A model generated the notes under the pieces. That model was not told the DNA's origin, searched no databases, and worked only from the letters and a program-made list of their open reading frames with translations. A program made the translations under genes and the position numbers. Positions 16,733-24,076 of a stretch of 40,850 bases of DNA are shown here, piece after piece. Where the stretch lies: positions 1 through 40,850 of the forward strand of contig JAGIBP010000030.1 in NCBI GenBank assembly GCA_017744285.1, in the 5' to 3' direction. Source of the DNA: Variovorax sp. (GTDB taxonomy: Bacteria; Pseudomonadota; Gammaproteobacteria; Burkholderiales; Burkholderiaceae_C). Position 1 is the stretch's first letter. Every line of letters begins with the position of its first letter.

Positions 16733-17761
16733 ATGACCACCATCCCCATTCAAATCGATCCGGTCGACCAGTTGCTCGAAGTCGGGCTCAAGGACCTCTG
16801 GTACCCGATCTGCCCGTCGGGTTTCATCAAGGAATCGCCGGTCTCGCTGCGCCGCCTGGGCCGCAAGCTCGCGCTGTGGCGCGACCACTCAGGCAAGGTG
16901 CATGCGCTGGAAGACCGCTGCCCGCATCGCGGCGCGCCGCTGTCGCAGGGCGTGATCCTGGGCGACCGCCTTTCCTGCCCGTACCACGGTGTCGAAGTGC
17001 GCTGCGACGGCGTCGTCACCCGCGTGCCCGGCAGCCCCGGCTGCAAGCTGGAGGGCTCGCACGCGACGCGTTACTTCCACGTCGAGGAGAAGGCCGGCGC
17101 CGTGTGGCTTTACAACTCGAAGAACGATGTCGAGACGCCGCCCCCGCTGGTGCTGCCCGAGCAGCTCACCAACGAGGACGAGTACGCGCACTTCCTCTGC
17201 TACGCCGAGTGGAAGGGCGACTACCGCTACGTGCTCGACAACGTGATGGACCCGATGCACGGCACCTTCCTGCACAAGCAGTCGCACTCGATGGCCGAAG
17301 GCGACTCGAAGGCCAAGTTCGGCATCCGCGCGACCGACACCGGCTTCGTGTTCGAGAAGGAGGGCCAGCGCAACGTCAACTTCGACTGGACCGAATGGGC
17401 CGACACCGGCCTGCACTGGATGCGCCTGGAGATCCCCTACCCGAAGACGGGCGGCCCCGGCGGCAACTTCATCATCGTGGGCAGCTACACGCCGATCTCG
17501 CCGACGCTGTCGTGCGCCTTCCACTGGCGCGTGCGCAAGCTGCCCAAGGGCTGGGAGCGCGACACCTGGCGCTTCCTGTACAAGAACCGTCTCGAGGCGC
17601 GCCATTGGCATGTGCTCGAGCAGGACCGCGTGCTGATCGAGAACATGGAGCCCGATGCCAACCAGCACGAGCAGCTCTACCAGCACGACCTGGGCATCGT
17701 CCGCCTGCGCCGCCACATGCGCAACCTGGCGCAGCAGCAGGTGGAAGCAGCCGCGCCATGA
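16733..17761 (+). CDS. Rieske non-heme iron oxygenase, alpha subunit
   Basis: A 342-aa oxygenase component. The Rieske 2Fe-2S ligands are Cys63/His65 (DRCPHRGAPLSQG) and Cys82/His85 (SCPYHGVEVRC). The catalytic domain has the motif LDNVMDPMHGTFLH, giving bridging Asp173 and iron ligands His176 and His181; the third ligand is probably an Asp near VLEQDRVLIENM. Its size and single-subunit layout fit the phthalate/vanillate-demethylase group, which hydroxylates or O/N-dealkylates aromatic acids. The electron donor is the reductase two genes downstream. The stop overlaps the RidA-like gene start (ATGA at 17758). Confidence 0.93.
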   Translation: MTTIPIQIDPVDQLLEVGLKDLWYPICPSGFIKESPVSLRRLGRKLALWRDHSGKVHALEDRCPHRGAPLSQGVILGDRLSCPYHGVEVRCDGVVTRVPGSPGCKLEGSHATRYFHVEEKAGAVWLYNSKNDVETPPPLVLPEQLTNEDEYAHFLCYAEWKGDYRYVLDNVMDPMHGTFLHKQSHSMAEGDSKAKFGIRATDTGFVFEKEGQRNVNFDWTEWADTGLHWMRLEIPYPKTGGPGGNFIIVGSYTPISPTLSCAFHWRVRKLPKGWERDTWRFLYKNRLEARHWHVLEQDRVLIENMEPDANQHEQLYQHDLGIVRLRRHMRNLAQQQVEAAAP

Positions 17762-18198
17762 CGAGCGGCGCCGCCATGCCCGCGCGCCGCGTCGCCTGCG
17801 AGGCGTTGCCCGACCTGCCGCACGCCACCTGGACCAACGCGCTCGTCGTCGGCCAGGAGGTGGTGATGTCGGGCCAGACCGCGCACCCCGCGACGCGCGA
17901 GGCCGCGGCGGCGGGCCGGCCGCTCGGCGCCTACGAGCAGACGCTCGCGGTGCTGCGCAAGGTGCAGGCGCTGCTCGAAGCGGCCGGCGGCGGCATCCAC
18001 AACATCGTGAAGCTCGTGGTGTACGTGACCGACATCGCCGACAAGGACGAGGTCGGCCGCGCACGGCGTGACTTCTTCGCGCAGCAAACGTACCCGGCCT
18101 CCACCCTGGTGGCGGTCCAGGCGCTGGTGTTTCCCGAACTTCGCGTCGAGATCGACGCATTCGCGCGGCTCGACGTCGACCTGCGCACGGCTTTCTGA
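17758..18198 (+). CDS. Rid-family (RidA/YjgF-like) protein lacking the key arginine
   Basis: A 146-aa Rid-family protein with HNIVKLVVYVTDIADKDEV and the C-terminal signature region YPASTLVAVQALVFPELRVEIDAFARL. In canonical RidA the motif is PAR followed by an E late in the signature, and the Arg is needed for imine hydrolysis. Here the position is Ser115 (PAST) while the Glu is kept (Glu131). It therefore belongs to a Rid subgroup without proven imine deaminase activity. In operons with dehydrogenases such paralogues may act on other enamine or ester intermediates. It is translationally coupled to the Rieske oxygenase gene. Confidence 0.87.
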   Translation: MTSGAAMPARRVACEALPDLPHATWTNALVVGQEVVMSGQTAHPATREAAAAGRPLGAYEQTLAVLRKVQALLEAAGGGIHNIVKLVVYVTDIADKDEVGRARRDFFAQQTYPASTLVAVQALVFPELRVEIDAFARLDVDLRTAF

Positions 18199-18226
18199 TT
18201 CGTTTCTCTCTGTCGAGGTCCCCGCC

Positions 18227-19195
18227 ATGTCATCCCCCACGCTGAACGCCCTGGTGCACACGATGCGCTACGAAGCCGACGGCATCATCAGCGTCGAGTT
18301 CCGCCCCGCATCGAAGGACGTGGATTTCCCCGCGTTCGAAGCCGGCTCCCACATCGACCTGCACCTGCCCAACGGCCTGGTGCGCAGCTATTCGCTGTGC
18401 AACCCGTCGAGTGACCGCCAGCGCTACGTGGTCGGCGTGCTCAACGACCGCAAGAGCCGCGGCGGCTCGCGCTACGTGCACCAGCAACTGCGCGTGGGCA
18501 TGACGCTGCCGATCTCCGCGCCGCGCAACAACTTCAAGCTGCAGGAAGGCGCCGGGCATTCGGTGCTCGTGGCCGGCGGCATCGGCGTGACGCCGATCTG
18601 GTGCATGCTGCAGCGCCTGGTGGCGATCGGCCGTCCGGTGGAAATGCTCTACTGCGCGCGCACCCGCAAGGAAGCGGCGTTCTGCGAGTCCATTGCCGCG
18701 CTCGCGGCCGAGAACTCGGTGCAGCTCACCTGGCATTTCGATGACGAGAAGGGCGCGCCGCCGAACCTCGCCGAGCTGCTGGCGGGCAAGGGCGCCGACA
18801 GCCACTACTACTGCTGCGGCCCGACGCCGATGCTCGACAGCTTCGAGAAGAGCTGCGAGCAGTTGGGCTACCCGAATGCCCACATCGAGCGCTTCGCGGC
18901 GGTGCACGTCGAGGCGCCGGCGGCGAGCGAGACCTTCGTCGTCGAATGCGCCAGGAGCGGCAAGTCGGTCGAGGTGCCGCCCGGCAAGTCGATCCTCGAC
19001 AGCCTGCTCGACGCGGGCCTGAGCCCCGACCACAGCTGCAAGGAAGGCGTCTGCGGCGCGTGCGAGACGAAGGTGATCTCGGGCGAGATCGACCACCGCG
19101 ACGGCATCCTGACCAAGGCCGAACAGGCGGCCAACAAGACCATCATGATCTGCGTGTCCGGCTGCAAGCGCGGGCCGCTCGTCCTGGACATCTGA
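18227..19195 (+). CDS. Rieske-oxygenase reductase (FNR-like plus 2Fe-2S ferredoxin domain, VanB/PDR type)
   Basis: A 322-aa electron-transfer protein that passes electrons from NAD(P)H to the Rieske oxygenase. The flavin-binding RSYSL is at 53-57, the nicotinamide-binding GGIGVTP at 117-123 and CCGPTPML at 196-203. The C-terminal plant-type ferredoxin domain has Cys271, Cys276, Cys279 and Cys309. The order flavin, NAD, ferredoxin is that of phthalate dioxygenase reductase and VanB. The ATG is at 18227, 28 bases after the Rid gene. Its presence makes the oxygenase a self-sufficient two-component system. Confidence 0.93.
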   Translation: MSSPTLNALVHTMRYEADGIISVEFRPASKDVDFPAFEAGSHIDLHLPNGLVRSYSLCNPSSDRQRYVVGVLNDRKSRGGSRYVHQQLRVGMTLPISAPRNNFKLQEGAGHSVLVAGGIGVTPIWCMLQRLVAIGRPVEMLYCARTRKEAAFCESIAALAAENSVQLTWHFDDEKGAPPNLAELLAGKGADSHYYCCGPTPMLDSFEKSCEQLGYPNAHIERFAAVHVEAPAASETFVVECARSGKSVEVPPGKSILDSLLDAGLSPDHSCKEGVCGACETKVISGEIDHRDGILTKAEQAANKTIMICVSGCKRGPLVLDI

Positions 19196-19227
19196 GTCAG
19201 CGCGCCGGCCACCCCAGGAGTAGGGCC

Positions 19228-20520
19228 ATGCAACCCAGACAATTTCGCTGGTATGGCGTGATCACCTTGTTCGTGATCGTCGCCATCTCCTATGTCGATC
19301 GCATCAACATCGCGGTCCTGATCACCGACCCGGCCTTCCTCGGCCACATGGGCATGACCGCGAGCGACCGCGTCAGCCAGGGCCTGCTGGCCACCGCCTT
19401 CATGGTGGGCTATGGCGTGTCGGCCTTCGTGCTGACGCCGTTCTGCGCGGCGCTTTTCGGCGTGCGCAGGAGCCTGGTGATGGGCCTCGTCCTGTGGGGC
19501 GTGGTGACCTTCGCCACGCCGTGGTTCACCGGCTACGGCATGCTGCTGGCGTCGCGCATCCTGCTCGGCGTGTCCGAAGGGCCGCTGTTCTCGCTGGCCT
19601 CGTCCTACATCAAGGCCCACTTCGAGGACCATGAGAATGGCAAGCCGAACTCCTTCGTCAACATGGGCACCGGCCTCGGGCTCGCGGTGGGCTATCCCTT
19701 CGTCGGCTACCTGCTCGCCAGCTATGCGTGGGACACCTCGTTCCACGTGCTGGGCCTGCTGAACATCCTGCTGGGCATCCCGCTGGTGGTGGCCTTCGTG
19801 CGGATGCCGAAGTCCTACCTCCAACAGGCGAAGCCGCGCTCGTTCGGCGAGGCCATGGCCAAGGTGGCGGGCATCGCGCGCGGCGCGCTGCACACGCGCC
19901 ACCTGGTGCTCATCACGATCCTGACCTCTGCGGTGCTGTCCTACCTCTGGGGCGGCAGCAACTGGCTGCCCTCGTACCTCAAGGAAGCGCGCGGCTTCTC
20001 GCTGCGCGAGATGGGCTGGCTGGCCTCGCTGCCGCAGTACGCGACGGTGCTCGCCGTGCTGCTGGGCGGCGTCCTCATCGACAAGATCGAACGCCTGCAC
20101 GTTCCCTTCATCTTCATGGGTGCGAGCGTGGGCGTGGCGCTGTCGGTGCTGCTGGCCATCAGCGCGCAGGACCGCTACGTCGCCGCCTATGCCCTGATCG
20201 CGGCCAACTTCTGCTGGGGCCTGATGAGTCCCGCGATCCCGAGCACGGTGCAGTACTGCTCGCGGCCCGAGCACGTGGCCAGCGCCTTCGGGGTGGTCAA
20301 CGGCACCGGCAGCCTGGTGGCGGGCTTCATGCCGGCCGTCATGGGCGCGGTGATCGGCGCGCTCTCGGGCGGCGGCGGAACGGCGGGCTCGGCCGCGGGC
20401 TTCTTCGCGGGCTTCGCAATGCTGATCGGCACGCAGCTGGTGGTGTTCGTCTGCGGCCTGGTCCTGTGGCTGCGCGAGCGCCATGCGCCGCAACCCGGCA
20501 TGACGGCGACGGCCGCGTGA
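19228..20520 (+). CDS. MFS transporter, anion:cation symporter-like
   Basis: A 430-aa membrane protein with about twelve hydrophobic segments. The N-terminus (FRWYGVITLFVIVAISYVDR) matches the ACS family of the major facilitator superfamily, whose members import organic anions such as aromatic acids, glucarate or phthalate. The first-half loop SRILLGVSEGPLFSLASSYI is also typical. A good CAGGAG precedes the ATG. It is the last gene of the catabolic operon and is followed by a strong hairpin. The probable role is uptake of the operon's substrate across the inner membrane, which would make it the membrane partner the two orphan receptors lack. Confidence 0.9.
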   Translation: MQPRQFRWYGVITLFVIVAISYVDRINIAVLITDPAFLGHMGMTASDRVSQGLLATAFMVGYGVSAFVLTPFCAALFGVRRSLVMGLVLWGVVTFATPWFTGYGMLLASRILLGVSEGPLFSLASSYIKAHFEDHENGKPNSFVNMGTGLGLAVGYPFVGYLLASYAWDTSFHVLGLLNILLGIPLVVAFVRMPKSYLQQAKPRSFGEAMAKVAGIARGALHTRHLVLITILTSAVLSYLWGGSNWLPSYLKEARGFSLREMGWLASLPQYATVLAVLLGGVLIDKIERLHVPFIFMGASVGVALSVLLAISAQDRYVAAYALIAANFCWGLMSPAIPSTVQYCSRPEHVASAFGVVNGTGSLVAGFMPAVMGAVIGALSGGGGTAGSAAGFFAGFAMLIGTQLVVFVCGLVLWLRERHAPQPGMTATAA

Positions 20521-20527
20521 AAGCCGA

Positions 20528-20548
20528 AGGCGGGCCGCGGGCCCGCCT
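20528..20548. terminator. Bidirectional hairpin terminator
   Basis: Perfect 9-bp arms AGGCGGGCC and GGCCCGCCT with a GCG loop lie between the converging stop codons of the MFS gene (20520) and alaC (20555). There is no clear T-run on either side, so efficiency is uncertain, but the position fits a shared terminator. Confidence 0.65.
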
Positions 20549-20554
20549 CGCCGT

Positions 20555-21775
20555 TCAGCCGGCCGCGGGCGCCGGCTTCACCAGGCCATCGGCCTTGAAC
20601 ATCGCCTTGATGCCGCGCACCGCCTGCCGGATGCGCGATTCGTTCTCGATCAGCGCGAAGCGGACGTAGTCGTCCCCCTGGTCGCCGAAGCCGATGCCCG
20701 GCGACACCGAGACCTTGGCCTTCGCCAGCAGCTGCTTGGCAAACTCCAGCGAGCCGAGCGCGCGGTAGGGCTCGGGGATGCGCGCCCAGATGTACATCGA
20801 GGCCTTGGGCTTCTCGACCTGCCAGCCCGCTTCCAGGAGGCCCTTGTGGAGCACGTCGCGGCGGCGCTGGTACTGCTCGGCGATCTCGCGCACGCAGTGC
20901 TGGTCGCCTTCGAGCGCGGCGATCGCCGCCACCTGCACCGGCGTGAACGAACCGTAGTCGTGGTAGCTCTTGATGCGCGCCAGCGCGGTGACCAGATCGG
21001 CATTGCCGACCATGAATCCCACGCGCCAGCCCGCCATGTTGTAGCTCTTGGAGAGCGTGAAGAATTCGACCGCGATGTCCTTCGCGCCCGGGACCTGCAT
21101 GATCGAGGGCGCCTTCCAGCCGTCGTACACGATGTCCGCGTAGGCGAGATCGTGCACGACCAGGATCTCGTGCTTGCGCGCGAGCGCGATCACCCGCTCG
21201 AAGAAGTCCAGCTCCACGCACTGCGCGGTCGGGTTCGAGGGAAAGCCGAGGATCATCATCTTCGGCTTCGGGTAGCTGCCGCGGATCGCCTTCTCGAGCT
21301 CGGCGAAGAAGTCGACGTCCGGGTTCATCGACACCGAGCGGATGTCGGCGCCCGCGATCACCGCGCCGTAGATGTGGATCGGGTAGCTCGGGTCGGGCAC
21401 CAGCACCGTGTCGCCGCGGTCGAGCGTGGCGAGCATCAGGTGCGCGAGCCCTTCCTTGGAGCCGATGGTGACGATGGCTTCGCTGTCGGGGTCGATCTCG
21501 ACCTCGTAGCGCTCGCGGTACCAGTGCGAGATGGCGCGCCGCAGCCGCGGGATGCCCTTGGACGACGAGTAGCCGTGCGTATCGGGGCGCTGCGCGACCT
21601 CGTTGAGCTTGGCGACGATGTGCGGCGGCGTGGCCCCATCGGGGTTGCCCATGCTCATGTCGATGATGTCCTCGCCGCGCCGGCGAGCCGCGAGCTTGAG
21701 CTCGGCGGTGATGTTGAAGATGTAGGGGGGAAGGCGATCGATGCGCGCGAAGCGGCGCGTGCCAGCGGATGACAT
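20555..21775 (-). CDS. alaC: Alanine transaminase AlaC
   Basis: A PLP-dependent aminotransferase of 406 aa that makes alanine from pyruvate. The N-terminal [19 protein letters not shown] and [15 protein letters not shown] stretches, [17 protein letters not shown], and [15 protein letters not shown] (Schiff-base Lys243) match AlaC/YfdZ nearly residue by residue as I recall it. It is a housekeeping gene convergent with the catabolic operon. In many relatives hom and thrC lie next to alaC; they are not present here, which hints that accessory DNA has separated them. Confidence 0.93.
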   Translation of the reverse strand: MSSAGTRRFARIDRLPPYIFNITAELKLAARRRGEDIIDMSMGNPDGATPPHIVAKLNEVAQRPDTHGYSSSKGIPRLRRAISHWYRERYEVEIDPDSEAIVTIGSKEGLAHLMLATLDRGDTVLVPDPSYPIHIYGAVIAGADIRSVSMNPDVDFFAELEKAIRGSYPKPKMMILGFPSNPTAQCVELDFFERVIALARKHEILVVHDLAYADIVYDGWKAPSIMQVPGAKDIAVEFFTLSKSYNMAGWRVGFMVGNADLVTALARIKSYHDYGSFTPVQVAAIAALEGDQHCVREIAEQYQRRRDVLHKGLLEAGWQVEKPKASMYIWARIPEPYRALGSLEFAKQLLAKAKVSVSPGIGFGDQGDDYVRFALIENESRIRQAVRGIKAMFKADGLVKPAPAAG

Positions 21776-21895
21776 GAAGAGTTTTCCTTACGTGAGCGCC
21801 CGGAACCGTCCGAGCGACGTGTGGCGCCGTGCGTGCCGACCGGGGTCGGTGCGCGCGGCGCCGGACTCATCATAGCGGCCGCGGCCGCCTCGTCG

Positions 21896-22732
21896 TCACT
21901 TGGCGAGCAGTTCGCGCAGCCAGTCCTTGCACTGGTCGGCGCCTTCGAGCGGCCATTCGATGCTGATCGTCTTGTCGATCTGGCGCACTTCGATGCGGAT
22001 CGCGCGGCCCGCCGTGGCCAGGCTGGCGGTGCGGCCGTTGCGGCCGCCGAGCAGGCGCGACCACCAGCCCGTTTCGGGTTCGGGCTCGCTCGCAGGAGCA
22101 GCGCGCGCTGGCGCAACCTGCGCGGGCGGGGCGGCGGTGGCCGCTGCCTGCATCGTCTGCGGTTCGGGCTGGCGCGCGGCGGCCGCCGGCGCGGGCGCCT
22201 TCGCGGCACTCACGGCGGCCGGTGCGGGTGCGGGTGCCGCCACGGGCGCCCGGGAAGGCGCGGCGGCCGGCGCTTGAGGCACCACGCCGCCATCGATGCG
22301 CGCCGCGAGGTTCGCGCCGAACTCTTCCCACATCCGGTCGGCCTTGGTCTTCATCACGCTCAACCCGAAGGTGCCCAGGCGGCCCAGCACGTCGACGTTG
22401 ACCTTGATGCGCAGCTCGGTGCCGCCCTCGGCCGTGGGCGTGAGGAAGATCTCGCTCTGCTGCTTCAGCGAGCTGGCGACCGAGGCGTCCTCGCCGGTGC
22501 CTTCGGCGCGCAGGTAGCTCGGCTCGCGCTGCTCCACGATGGTGGTGCGCAGCTTGAACTTGGCGTTGATGAAGGCGATCTTCACGTGCATCAGCGCGAC
22601 GTACTCGGTGTCGCTCACCACGTCGATCGACTTCATGCCCGGCACGCAGCCGCCCATCACGTTCGGATCGAGCAGCAGGGCCCATACGCGCTGCGGCGGC
22701 GCAGCGACGGTCAGTGTCTTTTCAATTTCCAC
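21896..22732 (-). CDS. CoxG-like SRPBCC protein with long Ala/Pro linker
   Basis: A 278-aa protein. The N-terminal part (about 1-150) is a carbon-monoxide-dehydrogenase subunit G (CoxG/SRPBCC) domain: MEIEKTLTVAAPPQRVWALL, NVMGGCVPGMKSIDVV and a beta-rich core. CoxG-type proteins are thought to anchor or help mature molybdenum hydroxylases. Residues 150-220 are almost only Ala, Pro and a few Gln/Thr, then a WWSRLLGG turn and a short terminal segment (GRAIRIEVRQIDKTISIEWP to the end) that I do not recognise. Family members usually end after the first domain, so this is an unusual fusion. It overlaps the 2Fe-2S subunit gene by eleven bases. Confidence 0.85.
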   Translation of the reverse strand: MEIEKTLTVAAPPQRVWALLLDPNVMGGCVPGMKSIDVVSDTEYVALMHVKIAFINAKFKLRTTIVEQREPSYLRAEGTGEDASVASSLKQQSEIFLTPTAEGGTELRIKVNVDVLGRLGTFGLSVMKTKADRMWEEFGANLAARIDGGVVPQAPAAAPSRAPVAAPAPAPAAVSAAKAPAPAAAARQPEPQTMQAAATAAPPAQVAPARAAPASEPEPETGWWSRLLGGRNGRTASLATAGRAIRIEVRQIDKTISIEWPLEGADQCKDWLRELLAK

Positions 22733-23198
22733 GCATCTTCTCCGCGGCGGTCAGGATGGATTCGACGATCTGGGTGTAGCCGGTGCAGCGGCAGAGGTTG
22801 CCGTTGAGCCCGTGCCGCACTTCGTCGGCGGTCGGCTGGGGGTTGTCCTTGAGCATCGCGCACGAGGTCATGAGGAAGCCCGGCGTGCAGTAGCCGCATT
22901 GCAGGCCCCCGCATTGCATGAAGCTTTCCTGTAGCGGGTGCAGTTCGCCGTCCTTGCCGAGGCCCTCGACGGTCGTGATCTCGCAGCCCTGCACCTGCAC
23001 GGCCAGCTTGAGGCAGGACTTGACGACTTCGCCGTCGACCAGCACCGAGCAGGCGCCGCAGATGCCGGTCTCGCAGCCGCGCTTGGTGCCGGTGAGGTGC
23101 AGGTCGTCGCGCAGGAAGTCGGACAGCAGGCGTCGGGCCGGCACGTCGACGCTCTGCGCCTCGCCGTTCACGGTGCATTCGATACGGTGCTGGCTCAT
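22722..23198 (-). CDS. Molybdenum hydroxylase 2Fe-2S subunit (CoxS/XdhC-type small subunit)
   Basis: A 158-aa small subunit that carries both 2Fe-2S clusters of a xanthine-dehydrogenase-family enzyme. The plant-type cluster uses Cys42, Cys47, Cys50 (GCETGICGAC) and Cys62. The second cluster uses Cys101, Cys104 (CGYCTPG), Cys136 and Cys138 (LCRCTGY). It passes electrons from the Mo subunit to the FAD subunit. It overlaps the FAD-subunit gene by four bases and the CoxG-like gene by eleven, so the set is translated as a unit. Confidence 0.95.
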   Translation of the reverse strand: MSQHRIECTVNGEAQSVDVPARRLLSDFLRDDLHLTGTKRGCETGICGACSVLVDGEVVKSCLKLAVQVQGCEITTVEGLGKDGELHPLQESFMQCGGLQCGYCTPGFLMTSCAMLKDNPQPTADEVRHGLNGNLCRCTGYTQIVESILTAAEKMRGN

Positions 23199-24076
23199 GG
23201 CATGGCTCCTTCGTTGATGTCGAGGCCGAACAGTGCGGCCACGGTGCGGCGCGCGACCACGCGCACCATGTCGCGGCGGAAGTCCGCCGAGCCGCGCGCG
23301 TCCGAGACGGGCTCGATGTCGGCGGCGACGATCTCGGCCGCTTCGGCCGCGACCTGGGCGGTCACCGTGCGGCCTTCGAGGAAAGCTTCGGCGCGGCGCA
23401 GCCGTGTGGGGATCGGCGTCGATGCGCCGACGCTGAGCTTCGCATCGCGGCAGAGCTGGCCGTCGCGCCGCGCCACGAAGGCGACGCTCGCGAGCGGGCG
23501 GTGCTCGGCGGCGGTACGCAGGAAGCGCGTGTACACGCCGGTCGTGCCGGCCGCGAGCGGCGGCACGCGGATCTCGACGACCATCTCGTCGGGCTCCAGC
23601 GCGGTCACGTAGTAGTCGACCAGGAATTCCTCGATGCCGAGCACGCGCTCGCCGCGCGCGCTGCCGAGCACCACCTGCGCATCGAGCGCCATGAGGCAGC
23701 CCGGCGGATCGGTGGACGGGTCGGCATAGCAGAGGTTGCCGCCGATCGTGCCCTGGTTGCGCACCTGCGGGTTCGCGACTCGCGAGGCCATGCTGGCGAG
23801 CACCGGGTAGTGCTTCTGCACGATCGCCGAGTTCGCCACGTCTGTGTGGCGCGACAGCGCGCCGATGCGCAATCCTTTGTGCGGATCGAAGTCGATGCCG
23901 CGCAACGCCTCGATGCGCGCGAGCGAAACGAGGTGCGTGGGCGACAGCATGCGCTGGCGCATGCCGAGCATCAGCGCGGTGCCGCCCGCGATCGCTCGGC
24001 CGTCGTCGCCGAGGTCGCCGAGCATGCGGCTGGCTTCATCGACGGTGGTCGGTTCGAGGTAGTCGAAATCACGCAT
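23195..24076 (-). CDS. Molybdenum hydroxylase FAD-binding subunit (CoxM-type)
   Basis: A 293-aa medium subunit of a three-subunit molybdenum hydroxylase. The two FAD pyrophosphate motifs are present: AGGT (residues 30-33) and TIGGN (110-114, followed by LCYADPSTDPP). The C-terminal CO-dehydrogenase flavoprotein domain follows (ASVAFVARRDG, LSVGASTPIPTRL). It accepts electrons from the 2Fe-2S subunit and passes them to an acceptor such as the quinone pool or an unknown carrier. It overlaps the large-subunit gene by eight bases. Confidence 0.94.
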   Translation of the reverse strand: MRDFDYLEPTTVDEASRMLGDLGDDGRAIAGGTALMLGMRQRMLSPTHLVSLARIEALRGIDFDPHKGLRIGALSRHTDVANSAIVQKHYPVLASMASRVANPQVRNQGTIGGNLCYADPSTDPPGCLMALDAQVVLGSARGERVLGIEEFLVDYYVTALEPDEMVVEIRVPPLAAGTTGVYTRFLRTAAEHRPLASVAFVARRDGQLCRDAKLSVGASTPIPTRLRRAEAFLEGRTVTAQVAAEAAEIVAADIEPVSDARGSADFRRDMVRVVARRTVAALFGLDINEGAMP

